Shown here in pieces: positions 27,330-36,179 of a DNA stretch of 40,004 nt. Numbering within the stretch: position 1 is the first letter of the stretch; every line of letters begins with the position of its first letter. The stretch is taken from positions 1-40,004 of the forward strand of contig CALWFV010000033.1 in assembly GCA_944377745.1 (NCBI GenBank), in the 5' to 3' direction. This DNA is from an uncultured Mediterraneibacter sp. (GTDB lineage: Bacteria; Bacillota; Clostridia; Lachnospirales; Lachnospiraceae). The position numbers were made by a program, and so were the translations under genes. The notes beneath the pieces were generated by a model. That model searched no databases and had not been told where the DNA came from. It saw only the letters and a program-made list of their open reading frames with translations.

Positions 27330-27503
27330 ATGCGAGGAACATACTGGGACCGGTTCATGCTGACAGGAAGCGTAGAAGATTATCTCAATTATAAAATGGA
27401 GGAGGAACAGGAAAGTCCTTCTCCGGACAGAAGGAAGGAACAATGTGAATCAGATCGTACTTACAGGGATGGTGCTCTCCACAGCTCCGGTTGGAGAATA
27501 TGA
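27330..27503 (+). CDS. yqzL: YqzL-family small protein
   Basis: A 57-aa frame begins MRGTYWDRFMLTGSVEDYLN and continues YKMEEEQ. This matches the YqzL pattern W-x-x-F-x-x-T-G-x-I/V-x-x-Y-L-x-Y-K, a short protein of unknown role encoded directly before recO in many Firmicutes. GAGGTGAG precedes ATG 27330. After the conserved ~27 residues the tail is polar and runs into the recO coding region, ending at TGA 27501-27503, so the two genes overlap by about 59 bases in different frames. The usual family length is near 45-50, so the tail may simply be unconstrained. The overlap suggests coupled translation with recO. Confidence 0.75.
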   Translation: MRGTYWDRFMLTGSVEDYLNYKMEEEQESPSPDRRKEQCESDRTYRDGALHSSGWRI

Positions 27504-28185
27504 CCGTCGGGTCGTGATACTTACGAAAGAACAGGGGAAGATTTCCGCTTTTGCGAAGGGATCCAGAAGACCGAACAGCCCTCTTGTGGGCGCGGTTAAT
27601 CCGTTTTCTTTCGGGGAGTTTACCATGTATGAGGGCAGGACTTCCTACACGATCCAGTCTGCAAATATATCCAATTATTTTGCGGAACTGAGGGAGGATG
27701 TGGTGGGCGCCTACTATGGCTTTTATTTTCTCGAATTTGCCAGCTATTATACAAAAGAATACAACGATGAGAGAGAAATGCTTAAACTTCTCTATCAGAC
27801 TCTTCGAGCCCTGATCAATCCCCATATCCCGGATCTGCTGATCCGGTACATATTTGAGCTGAAGGCACTATGCATCAACGGACAGGGACCTCAGGTGTTT
27901 CAGTGCGTGCAATGTGGAGCTTCGGACAGACCGGCTGTGTTCAGCGCAGTGAAAGGAGGTTTGGTCTGTGAGAAATGCGGCGGGGATGTGATCGACGGCA
28001 TTCTTCTGGATAATTCGACATTATATAGCATGCAATATATTGAGAGTGCGAAAATAGAGAAATTATATACATTCACAGTGTCAGACAAAGTTATGGAAGA
28101 ACTGGGGAAAGTAATGAAACGCCTGACAGAGATTTATGTGGACAGGCACTTTAAATCACTGGAGATCCTGGAGACTTTGCTGTGA
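27445..28185 (+). CDS. recO: DNA repair protein RecO
   Basis: The 246-aa RecO helps RecR load RecA onto SSB-coated single-stranded DNA in the RecFOR pathway. The N-terminal OB fold is visible (GMVLSTAPVGEYDRRVVILT, then EQGKISAFAKGSRRPNSPLV), followed by the helical domain (YYGFYFLEFASYYTKEYNDE). A zinc-binding loop has C-x2-C (CVQCGAS) and C-x2-C (CEKCGGD). The start is GTG 27445 with AAGGAAGG before it: ATG at 27443 is followed directly by a stop in its frame. Part of the coding start overlaps yqzL. The length is normal and no break is seen, so the upstream mobile DNA did not damage it. Confidence 0.93.
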   Translation: MNQIVLTGMVLSTAPVGEYDRRVVILTKEQGKISAFAKGSRRPNSPLVGAVNPFSFGEFTMYEGRTSYTIQSANISNYFAELREDVVGAYYGFYFLEFASYYTKEYNDEREMLKLLYQTLRALINPHIPDLLIRYIFELKALCINGQGPQVFQCVQCGASDRPAVFSAVKGGLVCEKCGGDVIDGILLDNSTLYSMQYIESAKIEKLYTFTVSDKVMEELGKVMKRLTEIYVDRHFKSLEILETLL

Positions 28186-28267
28186 GAAAACTACAGAAAA
28201 AGAAGCCTGGGCAGGCGCGGCGGAAGGAAATAGTGCCCTGTGCTCTTCCGCGGGGATGGAAATACCT

Positions 28268-28296
28268 TGAAAAAACAGCATACAGCCGTTATAATA
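28268..28296 (+). promoter_or_regulatory. Promoter of glyS
   Basis: TTGAAA (28268-28273), 17 bases and a perfect TATAAT (28291-28296). The start would be near 28303, leaving about 34 nt of leader, too short for a T-box riboswitch. Confidence 0.75.
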
Positions 28297-28336
28297 AGTA
28301 CCGATTGAGATGAAAAAAGAATGTGAGGAACATAAA

Positions 28337-29737
28337 ATGGTTGAAAAGACAATGGATAAGATCGTAGCACTTGCGAAATCAAGAGGATTTGTATACCCTG
28401 GTTCCGAGATCTACGGAGGTCTGGCAAACACATGGGATTATGGGAATCTCGGTGTAGAGCTGAAGAACAATGTGAAGAAAGCATGGTGGAAAAAGTTCGT
28501 ACAGGAGAATCCTTATAATGTAGGCGTGGACTGCGCGATCCTGATGAACCCCCAGACATGGGTGGCTTCCGGTCATCTTGGAGGATTCAGCGATCCGCTG
28601 ATGGACTGTAAGGAATGCCATGAGCGCTTCCGCGCGGATAAACTGATCGAAGACTACTGCGAGGAGAAAGGAATCGAGCTGGAGGGCTCTGTGGACGGAT
28701 GGTCCCAGGAGCAGATGACAGCGTTCATCGAGGAACATCAGATCCCGTGTCCGACCTGCGGAAAGCATAACTTTACTGATATCCGTCAGTTCAACCTGAT
28801 GTTCAAGACATTCCAGGGTGTGACAGAGGACGCGAAGAACACGGTTTATCTCCGCCCGGAGACAGCCCAGGGAATCTTTGTGAACTTTAAGAATGTGCAG
28901 CGTACTTCCAGGAAGAAACTTCCCTTCGGTATCGCGCAGATCGGAAAATCCTTCCGAAATGAGATCACACCCGGAAACTTTACATTCCGTACAAGAGAGT
29001 TCGAACAGATGGAGCTGGAGTTCTTCTGTAAACCGGATACAGATCTTGAGTGGTTTGATTACTGGAAGAGCTTCTGCCTGAACTGGCTGTCCTCTCTCGG
29101 ACTGAAAGACGATGAAGTGCGTTACCGCGATCACGACAAGGAAGAACTTTCCTTCTACAGCAAGGCGACCACGGACGTTGAGTTCCTGTTCCCGTTCGGA
29201 TGGGGCGAGCTGTGGGGCATCGCTGACCGTACAGATTACGACCTGACCCAGCATCAGAACGTATCCGGACAGGATCTGACCTATTTCGACGACGAGACAA
29301 AGGAAAAATACATCCCGTATGTCATCGAGCCGTCTCTGGGTGCGGACCGTATGGTACTGGCGTTCCTTTGCAGCGCTTACGACGAGGAAAATATCGGAAC
29401 AGAAGAGAAACCGGATATGAGAACAGTACTCCACTTCCATCCGGCGCTGGCTCCGGTGAAGATCGGCGTGCTTCCGCTGTCCAAGAAACTGGCTGAGGGC
29501 GCAGAGAAGATCTACACGGAACTAAGCAAATATTACAACTGTGAGTACGATGACCGTGGAAATATCGGAAAACGTTACCGTCGTCAGGATGAGATCGGAA
29601 CTCCGTTCTGCGTGACTTACGATTTCGATTCCGAGGAAGACGGAGCAGTGACAGTCCGCGACCGCGATACCATGGAGCAGGAGAGGATCAAGATCGAGGA
29701 TCTGAAAGCATACTTTGAGAAAAAGTTTGAGTGGTAG
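28337..29737 (+). CDS. glyS: Glycine--tRNA ligase, dimeric (eukaryotic/archaeal-like type)
   Basis: The 466-aa class II synthetase charges tRNA-Gly with glycine. It shows the conserved start ([20 protein letters not shown], then [20 protein letters not shown]), motif 2 ([20 protein letters not shown] with [10 protein letters not shown]) and motif 3 ([16 protein letters not shown]), then the anticodon-binding domain ([14 protein letters not shown] to [20 protein letters not shown]). It is the single-chain alpha2 type, not the alpha2-beta2 form. ATG 28337 follows GTGAGGAAC; the upstream in-frame ATG 28310 has no site and lies only ~7 bases behind the predicted start. It has its own strong promoter despite being next to recO. 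Confidence 0.95.
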   Translation: MVEKTMDKIVALAKSRGFVYPGSEIYGGLANTWDYGNLGVELKNNVKKAWWKKFVQENPYNVGVDCAILMNPQTWVASGHLGGFSDPLMDCKECHERFRADKLIEDYCEEKGIELEGSVDGWSQEQMTAFIEEHQIPCPTCGKHNFTDIRQFNLMFKTFQGVTEDAKNTVYLRPETAQGIFVNFKNVQRTSRKKLPFGIAQIGKSFRNEITPGNFTFRTREFEQMELEFFCKPDTDLEWFDYWKSFCLNWLSSLGLKDDEVRYRDHDKEELSFYSKATTDVEFLFPFGWGELWGIADRTDYDLTQHQNVSGQDLTYFDDETKEKYIPYVIEPSLGADRMVLAFLCSAYDEENIGTEEKPDMRTVLHFHPALAPVKIGVLPLSKKLAEGAEKIYTELSKYYNCEYDDRGNIGKRYRRQDEIGTPFCVTYDFDSEEDGAVTVRDRDTMEQERIKIEDLKAYFEKKFEW

Positions 29738-29748
29738 AAAGACGAGGG

Positions 29749-29787
29749 ATGAGGGGGAATATTTCCATGAGAAATATTCCCCCTCAT
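29749..29787. terminator. Perfect 17-bp hairpin after glyS
   Basis: Positions 29749-29765 and 29771-29787 are exact complements with a five-base loop. It starts 11 bases after the glyS stop. No T-run follows it on the plus strand. Confidence 0.6.
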
Positions 29788-29891
29788 GTGCGATAAGCCC
29801 GGTAGATGCGGTATCTTCAAACAGTATAATACACAGACCTTGGAGAGGGTCTATAAACACTACTACTTTATAATACGAGGTGGAATAGAAA

Positions 29892-31295
29892 ATGGCAGGG
29901 AAAAATATCTGGACAACCTACAAGGAAGCCCAGCTCGCGGAGCTGGACGCGATCAATGAGAAGTATAAAGAGTGTCTTGACGCCGGAAAGACGGAGAGAG
30001 AGTGCGTGGAACTGTGCGTCCGCATGGCGGAGGAATCCGGGTACAGAAGCCTGGAAGAGGTGATGTCGTCAGGGAAAAAGCTGAAAGCCGGAGATAAGAT
30101 CTACGCGGTGAATATGAAAAAGATGCTGGCTCTTTTCCGGCTCGGCGAGGAACCGATCTCATCCGGGATGAATATCCTGGGAGCTCATATTGACTCGCCA
30201 CGTATCGATGTGAAGCAGAACCCGCTCTATGAAAACGAGGGACTTGCCTATCTGGATACGCATTACTATGGCGGCATCAAGAAATATCAGTGGGTGGCAC
30301 AGCCACTGGCGCTGCACGGCGTGATCGTAAAGAAGAACGGAAGAGTAAAGAAGGTGAGCATCGGCGAGGAAGAAAATGATCCGGTATTCGTGATCACAGA
30401 CCTCCTTGTACATCTTGCACAGGAGCAGATGGAAAAGAAAGCTTCCAAAGTCATCGAGGGAGAGAAACTGGATCTGCTCATCGGAAACTGCCCGGTGGAT
30501 GAAGTGCTGGACGGAGATAACAGGAAAGAACAGAAAGAGGCGGTCAAGGCGAATGTCCTCCGCCTGCTGAAAGAAAAATACAGCATGGAGGAAGATGATT
30601 TTGCCTCCGCGGAACTGGAAATCGTACCGGCAGGGAAGGCACGCGACTGCGGTCTGGACCGGAGCATGATCCTTTCCTACGGACAGGATGACAGGGTGTG
30701 TGCGTTTACCTCGCTGTTCGCCATGCTGGATGTGACGGACGCGAAGAAGACCGGATGCTGCCTGCTGGTGGACAAAGAGGAGATCGGCAGCGTCGGCGCC
30801 ACCGGGATGCACTCCCGCTTCTTTGAAAATACAGTGGCGGAGCTGATCGCCCTGACAGAGGGAGAATCGGACCTGAAGGTACGCCGTGCCCTTGCAAACT
30901 CCAGGATGCTGTCCTCGGATGTCAGCGCGGCTTATGATCCCATGTATGCCGAGGCCTTCGAGAAGAGAAGTTCCGCGTTCTTTGCCAACGGGCTGACCTT
31001 CAACAAATTCACAGGAAGCCGCGGAAAATCCGGATCAAACGACGCAAACGCAGAGTATATTGCTTCCCTTCGAAAGGCTCTGGATGATGAAGAAGTGACG
31101 TACCAGTTCGCAGAGCTTGGCCGCGTGGATCTGGGCGGCGGCGGCACCATCGCCTATATCATGGCAAACTACGGGATGGAAGTGATCGACAGCGGCGTTG
31201 CTGTCCTGAACATGCATGCACCCTATGAGGTGTCCAGCAAGGCGGATGTCTACGAAGCAGTGAGAGGATACCGCGCGTTCCTGAAGATGCAGTGA
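29892..31295 (+). CDS. M18-family aminopeptidase
   Basis: The 467-aa protein is an M18 metallo-aminopeptidase, which removes N-terminal residues from peptides using two metal ions. The first metal histidine is in ILGAHIDSPRIDVKQNPLYE, the bridging Asp in LDRSMILSYGQDDRVCAFTS, the catalytic/ligand Glu pair in LLVDKEEIGSVGATGMHSRF, and the last ligand His in VLNMHAPYEVSSKADVYE. The length is typical for the bacterial aminopeptidase 1 branch. No signal peptide is seen, so it works in the cytoplasm. GAGGTGGAAT lies before ATG 29892. TATAAT-like boxes at 29825-29830 and near 29870 suggest a separate promoter, but the -35 parts are poor. Its place between glyS and ppdK is common in Lachnospiraceae-like order. 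Confidence 0.9.
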   Translation: MAGKNIWTTYKEAQLAELDAINEKYKECLDAGKTERECVELCVRMAEESGYRSLEEVMSSGKKLKAGDKIYAVNMKKMLALFRLGEEPISSGMNILGAHIDSPRIDVKQNPLYENEGLAYLDTHYYGGIKKYQWVAQPLALHGVIVKKNGRVKKVSIGEEENDPVFVITDLLVHLAQEQMEKKASKVIEGEKLDLLIGNCPVDEVLDGDNRKEQKEAVKANVLRLLKEKYSMEEDDFASAELEIVPAGKARDCGLDRSMILSYGQDDRVCAFTSLFAMLDVTDAKKTGCCLLVDKEEIGSVGATGMHSRFFENTVAELIALTEGESDLKVRRALANSRMLSSDVSAAYDPMYAEAFEKRSSAFFANGLTFNKFTGSRGKSGSNDANAEYIASLRKALDDEEVTYQFAELGRVDLGGGGTIAYIMANYGMEVIDSGVAVLNMHAPYEVSSKADVYEAVRGYRAFLKMQ

Positions 31296-31407
31296 CAGGA
31301 AGAACTGCAGCGATAAACGGTCAGAGAGTTTTGCGATCACAGGTGCATAGTGTTACAGATATACAAAAAATCAGGGGAAAGATTGTGTATATTTACAGAC
31401 AAAACGC

Positions 31408-31476
31408 TTGACGCATGCCTGTGAAACCATTAAAATATTATATGCGAAATATTACGGAAATATTTGCAAATTTTTT
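31408..31476 (+). promoter_or_regulatory. ppdK promoter and possible attenuator
   Basis: TTGACG (31408-31413), 17 bases and TAAAAT (31431-31436) form the promoter. Behind it an AT-rich hairpin (31444-31453 with 31459-31467, one bulge) is followed by six T (31471-31476), directly before the GAGGAGG binding site. The structure could act as a weak attenuator. Confidence 0.5.
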
Positions 31477-31493
31477 GAGGAGGTCATTGGAAC

Positions 31494-34121
31494 ATGGCAA
31501 CAAAATGGGTTTATATGTTCACAGAAGGTAACGCGACAATGAGAAACCTTCTTGGTGGAAAAGGTGCGAACCTCGCTGAGATGACAGGTCTGGGACTCCC
31601 GGTACCGCAGGGATTTACTGTTACGACTGAGGCTTGTACACAGTACTATGAGGACGGCAGACAGATCAACGACGAGATCATGGGACAGATCATGGACGCT
31701 ATGACAAAGCTTGAGGAGATCACAGGAAAGAAATTCGGAGACAAAGAGAATCCGCTTCTCGTTTCCGTACGTTCCGGTGCAAGAGCTTCCATGCCTGGTA
31801 TGATGGACACAATCCTGAACCTTGGTCTGAACGAGGAAGTTGTTGAGGCCCTGGCAGAGGCGTCAGGCAATCCTCGCTGGGCTTGGGACTGCTACAGAAG
31901 ATTCATCCAGATGTATTCTGATGTGGTTATGGAAGTCGGTAAGAAATACTTTGAAGAGCTCATCGATAAGATGAAAGAAGAAAAAGGCGTTACACAGGAC
32001 GTTGAGCTGACGGCAGAGGATCTGAAGACTCTGGCAGGACAGTTCAAGGCTGAGTACAAAGAGAAGATCGGCTCAGACTTCCCGTCTGATGCGAAAGAGC
32101 AGCTGGTAGGCGCTGTTAAGGCTGTATTCCGTTCATGGGACAATCCGAGAGCTAACGTATACCGCCGTGACAACGATATCCCGTATTCATGGGGAACAGC
32201 TGTCAATGTACAGATGATGGCATTCGGTAACATGGGAGATGACTGTGGAACAGGTGTTGCCTTCACACGTGACCCGGCTACAGGAGCAAAAGGACTCTTC
32301 GGAGAGTTCCTTACAAACGCACAGGGCGAGGACGTTGTTGCCGGCGTTCGTACTCCGATGCACATTTCCGAGATGGAAGAGAAATTCCCGGAAGCTTTCA
32401 AACAGTTCAATGAAGTGTGCCATACACTGGAGACACACTACAGAGATATGCAGGATATGGAGTTTACTGTAGAGCACGGTAAACTGTACATGCTCCAGAC
32501 ACGTAACGGTAAGAGAACAGCTCAGGCTGCTCTGAAGATCGCATGCGACCTTGTTGACGAGGGCATGAGAACAGAGGAAGAAGCTGTAGCTATGATCGAT
32601 CCGCGTAACCTTGATACACTGCTTCATCCGCAGTTCGATGCTGATGCACTGAAAGCTGCTACACCGATGGGAAAAGGTCTCGGCGCTTCACCGGGGGCTG
32701 CCTGCGGTAAAGTTGTCTTCACAGCTGACGATGCTGTAGAGTGGGCAGAGAGAGGCGAGAAAGTTATCCTTGTCCGTCTTGAGACATCACCGGAAGATAT
32801 CACAGGTATGAAATCTGCTCAGGGTATCCTGACAGTTCGTGGTGGTATGACATCTCACGCAGCCGTTGTTGCACGTGGTATGGGTGAGTGCTGCGTATCC
32901 GGATGCGGCGACATCGTTATGGACGAGGCTAACAAGAAATTCACACTTGGCGGAAAAGAGTTCCACGAAGGAGATGCGATCTCTATCGACGGTACAACAG
33001 GTAACATCTACGACGGAATCATCCCGACAGTAGACGCTACGATCGCAGGTGAGTTCGGACGTATCATGGACTGGGCTGACAAGTACAGAACAATGAAGGT
33101 TCGTACAAACGCTGATACACCGGCTGACGCTAAGAAAGCAGTTGAGCTTGGCGCTGAGGGTATCGGACTCTGCCGTACAGAGCATATGTTCTTCGGCGAG
33201 GGAAGAATCGATGCATTCCGTGAGATGATCTGTGCTGAGACAGAGGAAGAGAGAGAGAAAGCTCTTGAGAAAGTCCTTCCGTATCAGCAGGGAGACTTCG
33301 AGGCTCTGTATGAGGCTCTCGAGGGCAACCCGGTAACGATCCGTTTCCTTGATCCGCCGCTTCACGAGTTCGTTCCGACAGAGGAAGAGGATATCAAGAA
33401 ACTGGCTGACGCTCAGGGCAAGACAGTTGAGCAGATCAAAGCGATCATCGATGGACTTCATGAGTTCAACCCGATGATGGGACATCGTGGATGCCGTCTG
33501 GCAGTCACATATCCGGAGATCGCTAAGATGCAGACAAGAGCTGTTATCCGTGCGGCTATCAATGTGAAGAAGGCTCATCCGGACTGGAACATCGTTCCGG
33601 AGATCATGATCCCGCTTGTTGGAGATGTGAAAGAGCTGAAATATGTTAAGAAGTTTGTTGTTGAGACAGCTGACGCTGAGATCGCAGCAGCAGGCAGCGA
33701 CCTGAAGTATGAGGTTGGTACAATGATCGAGATCCCGAGAGCTGCTCTTACAGCTGACGAGATCGCTAAAGAGGCTGACTTCTTCTGCTTCGGTACAAAC
33801 GACCTTACACAGATGACATACGGATTCTCCCGTGATGACGCTGGTAAGTTCCTCAACGCTTACTATGACGCTAAGATCTTTGAGAACGATCCGTTCGCAA
33901 AACTGGATCAGGTTGGCGTTGGCAAGCTGATGAAGATGGCAATCGAGTTAGGAAAACCGGTTAATCCGAACCTGCACGTTGGTATCTGCGGCGAGCACGG
34001 TGGAGATCCGAGCTCTGTAGAGTTCTGCAACAGCATCGGACTTGACTACGTATCCTGCTCACCGTTCCGTGTACCGGTTGCAAGACTGGCAGCGGCTCAG
34101 GCAGCTATCAATCAAAAGTGA
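31494..34121 (+). CDS. ppdK: Pyruvate, phosphate dikinase
   Basis: The 875-aa enzyme interconverts pyruvate, ATP and phosphate with phosphoenolpyruvate, AMP and pyrophosphate; in anaerobes it often works toward ATP. The ATP-grasp N-terminus is seen in LLGGKGANLAEMTGLGLPVP and VSVRSGARASMPGMMDTILN. The phosphohistidine is in GGMTSHAAVVARGMGECCVS. The PEP/pyruvate barrel has GIGLCRTEHMFF, MGHRGCRLAVTYPEI, EIMIPLVG, FGTNDLTQMTYGFSRDD and GICGEHGGDPSS. The length is normal. Codon choice (many GCT, GTT, ACA) differs from the neighbours and fits a highly expressed gene. It has its own promoter, a GAGGAGG site and a clear terminator. Confidence 0.97.
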   Translation: MATKWVYMFTEGNATMRNLLGGKGANLAEMTGLGLPVPQGFTVTTEACTQYYEDGRQINDEIMGQIMDAMTKLEEITGKKFGDKENPLLVSVRSGARASMPGMMDTILNLGLNEEVVEALAEASGNPRWAWDCYRRFIQMYSDVVMEVGKKYFEELIDKMKEEKGVTQDVELTAEDLKTLAGQFKAEYKEKIGSDFPSDAKEQLVGAVKAVFRSWDNPRANVYRRDNDIPYSWGTAVNVQMMAFGNMGDDCGTGVAFTRDPATGAKGLFGEFLTNAQGEDVVAGVRTPMHISEMEEKFPEAFKQFNEVCHTLETHYRDMQDMEFTVEHGKLYMLQTRNGKRTAQAALKIACDLVDEGMRTEEEAVAMIDPRNLDTLLHPQFDADALKAATPMGKGLGASPGAACGKVVFTADDAVEWAERGEKVILVRLETSPEDITGMKSAQGILTVRGGMTSHAAVVARGMGECCVSGCGDIVMDEANKKFTLGGKEFHEGDAISIDGTTGNIYDGIIPTVDATIAGEFGRIMDWADKYRTMKVRTNADTPADAKKAVELGAEGIGLCRTEHMFFGEGRIDAFREMICAETEEEREKALEKVLPYQQGDFEALYEALEGNPVTIRFLDPPLHEFVPTEEEDIKKLADAQGKTVEQIKAIIDGLHEFNPMMGHRGCRLAVTYPEIAKMQTRAVIRAAINVKKAHPDWNIVPEIMIPLVGDVKELKYVKKFVVETADAEIAAAGSDLKYEVGTMIEIPRAALTADEIAKEADFFCFGTNDLTQMTYGFSRDDAGKFLNAYYDAKIFENDPFAKLDQVGVGKLMKMAIELGKPVNPNLHVGICGEHGGDPSSVEFCNSIGLDYVSCSPFRVPVARLAAAQAAINQK

Positions 34122-34164
34122 GCTAACGCTGAATAGCCCCAAATAGTGTAAAAACGTAAAAAAG

Positions 34165-34204
34165 TGCCTTATCTCTGGCTTTGGCTAGGGATAGGGCATT
34201 TTTT
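34165..34204 (+). terminator. Rho-independent terminator of ppdK
   Basis: TGCCTTATCTCT (34165-34176) pairs with AGGGATAGGGCA (34187-34198), two wobbles, followed directly by six T (34199-34204). The AT-rich island starts right behind it. Confidence 0.85.
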
Positions 34205-34237
34205 GTGCCTTTTTATGTAATTCTGTACAAAAATATG

Positions 34238-34266
34238 TCGACTGGTGGGAGGTGTTTTGATATGAT
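34238..34266 (+). promoter_or_regulatory. Possible promoter of the methyltransferase-helicase operon
   Basis: TCGACT (34238-34243), 17 bases and TATGAT (34261-34266) are a fair match. A GGGAGGTG site with ATG at 34262 opens a frame of only three codons (Met-Ile-Lys-stop) before the real gene. That leaves little room for a normal leader, so the promoter might lie elsewhere. Confidence 0.35.
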
Positions 34267-34293
34267 TAAATAAAAATATATGTGAGGTGGGCT

Positions 34294-36177
34294 ATGAGTA
34301 AAGAGGTAGATGAATTTTTTTCTTATTTATCCATGATAAGTAATATCCACATTACACGTAATACACGTAAGTCTATAACTGATGAGGAGAAGGATGAGTT
34401 ATATAAGCTAAAAACGGCTAAGACGCTTGAAGAGGCTTGCAAGATTTTAGTTCCTGTTTATTTAAACTATAAAAAGAATCCTAATGAAATATCAACTGAG
34501 GATAAGAAACGCTCTGTTTCGCCACCAAAAGAATTGGTTGATAGTATATATTATGTGATATTTAATCAATGTCTTGAGATCTATAAGGCTGAAAGGCAAA
34601 TTTTTAAGAATATCTTAGAGACAGCTATGAAGACTGGTCAGTCTGTGGATGTACTTTTAAAAAATCATGCCAGAGAGACTAATACAAGAAAAATAGAAAT
34701 GCTTTCTGAAGATGCCTGTTTACGTAAGAGACAGTTTTTAGCTATTTCAAAAAAGGTGTTTAAAGCACTAGAACCCAATATAAAGAATCCAGAAAGTAAA
34801 CGAGAGAAGATGGGAATCAGACCTGAGAAAGACTTTTTCATGATGTATTTTAAGTCTGTTAACCTCTTTTCCTCTGAAAGAAAGGGAAGAACGTTTATTG
34901 GACTTATAAGAACAGTTCTTAGTTTGGTAGAATACCCTATGATAGTTGATTTGACTGGTGACGTTACAATTTTTGAAGATATTTTTTATACAAAGCATGA
35001 GTTTATTTGTTGCCGTAATATTAACGTGGCATGTTTTTATTACACGGTTGCAAATAAGTATAAAGACTTGTGCCAGGAATTGGAAGAACTCATAGGAGAG
35101 TGCGATATAGATGAATTAAAAGATTGGAAAAATGAAATATTAGAAAGAGAGAAGCAGGAAACTATAAAAGAGTTTGAAGATTTTATAGATTCAGAACTTT
35201 TAGACAAGCTGGTGGATAAAGCAGATAATACAGGCAATATACTTTTGTATCCTTTGACCGATGAAATAGAAGAAGAGATTACTTTTGCGAGTAAGTATTT
35301 ATTTCTCAGACTATACGCTAGGTATAAGATACAAATGGCGGATGATGAGAGAGAGGAAGAAACCTTAGAGAAATTCAAAGAAATGCTAGAGGAGAATAAG
35401 AGTGATTTATTTACAAAGTTAAAGTGGCTTAGTTTACGCTTGAGGAATGTTAACCTAGTCTGTGGTGGGTTAAAGAGTCTACTAGAAGAGATTACTCAAC
35501 CTAATCTCAACATGTTTTATTTGGGCGAAGACAAAGTTGTAACAAAGGGGATATTAGAAAGAAATGGCGGATTCTTTGTAAATGACGAAGATAGGGCGAA
35601 GAATGGAAAAACACGTTCATATGTATCAAAACGTATGAAGAGAGGCGTGATGTTTTATGACTACACTATAAGGAGTGATAAGAAAGAACTTATAAAATTT
35701 GCGGATTTTATAAATAGTAAGAGTTGTTGGTGGATTCTTATTGCTAAGAAGAGTGATGTTTTTGTAAGAGGGGTCGTTGAGGATAAAGGCAGGTATAGTG
35801 TATGCCTAAACATACCTGATGAGATGGAATACTTTTTGGATGCTTCAGTTTTATCAAAAGAAATTAATTCTAAGGATTTGATTCTGTATACTAACATAGA
35901 TGTGACCAGGAGATATTTATATAATCCTGATATAGAAAACTCAGAATTGTTTTATTTTCTCAATGCAGTATACTATGCCGACAAGAAGCGTGATACAGCA
36001 CACGATGCCGACAAGAAGCGTGATACAGCACACGATGCCGACAAGAAGCGTGATACAGCACACGATACCGACAAGAAGCGTGATACAGCACGTGATGCCG
36101 ACAAGAAGCCTGATTATGAAAAAATTGTAATTCAAAAGTTATGGGATGAAAACAGAAAAGGATATATGTTTATTTAG
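34294..36177 (+). CDS. Inactive D12-methyltransferase-like partner protein with decapeptide repeat
   Basis: The 627-aa protein matches no family at first sight. Set beside the methyltransferase half of the next gene, its parts fall in the same order: a GRTFIGLIRTVLS helix, then IVDLTGDVTIFEDI (217-230) where the partner has FFDVFGGTGIVT, RNINVACFYY where it has NEFDVEVANFF, FASKYLFLRLYARYK against AAFYFYYINSFASR, WLSLRLRNVNLV against WISEFHKRVKGVKV, MFYLGEDKVVTKG (407-419) against IYYLDPPYFLTKQ, and INSKSCWWILIAKKS against RTTKCKWILSCKS. The SAM-binding FGGTG and catalytic DPPY are both lost, so it should not methylate. About 180 unmatched residues precede this. Residues 562-606 hold a charged 10-residue repeat. 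ATG 34294 follows GAGGTGG; a GTG at 34282 overlaps that site. The next gene starts two bases after the stop. Confidence 0.6.
   Translation: MSKEVDEFFSYLSMISNIHITRNTRKSITDEEKDELYKLKTAKTLEEACKILVPVYLNYKKNPNEISTEDKKRSVSPPKELVDSIYYVIFNQCLEIYKAERQIFKNILETAMKTGQSVDVLLKNHARETNTRKIEMLSEDACLRKRQFLAISKKVFKALEPNIKNPESKREKMGIRPEKDFFMMYFKSVNLFSSERKGRTFIGLIRTVLSLVEYPMIVDLTGDVTIFEDIFYTKHEFICCRNINVACFYYTVANKYKDLCQELEELIGECDIDELKDWKNEILEREKQETIKEFEDFIDSELLDKLVDKADNTGNILLYPLTDEIEEEITFASKYLFLRLYARYKIQMADDEREEETLEKFKEMLEENKSDLFTKLKWLSLRLRNVNLVCGGLKSLLEEITQPNLNMFYLGEDKVVTKGILERNGGFFVNDEDRAKNGKTRSYVSKRMKRGVMFYDYTIRSDKKELIKFADFINSKSCWWILIAKKSDVFVRGVVEDKGRYSVCLNIPDEMEYFLDASVLSKEINSKDLILYTNIDVTRRYLYNPDIENSELFYFLNAVYYADKKRDTAHDADKKRDTAHDADKKRDTAHDTDKKRDTARDADKKPDYEKIVIQKLWDENRKGYMFI
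35977..36114 (+). repeat. 30-bp in-frame tandem repeat, 4.6 copies
   Basis: Units start at 35977, 36007, 36037, 36067 and 36097. The first three are identical, the fourth differs by three bases, and the last is partial. Each encodes Ala/Thr-Asp-Lys-Lys-Arg-Asp-Thr-Ala-His/Arg-Asp. The unit has a richer G+C content than the gene around it. Because 30 is a multiple of three, copy-number change alters linker length without breaking the frame. Confidence 0.95.
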
Positions 36178-36179
36178 CT

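Noticed and set aside
28186-28336. T-box riboswitch before glyS
   Set aside because: The gap is short, the promoter leaves only ~34 nt of leader, and no T-box sequence is present.
35977-36114. CRISPR array
   Set aside because: The 30-bp units are directly joined without spacers and stay in frame in a coding region.
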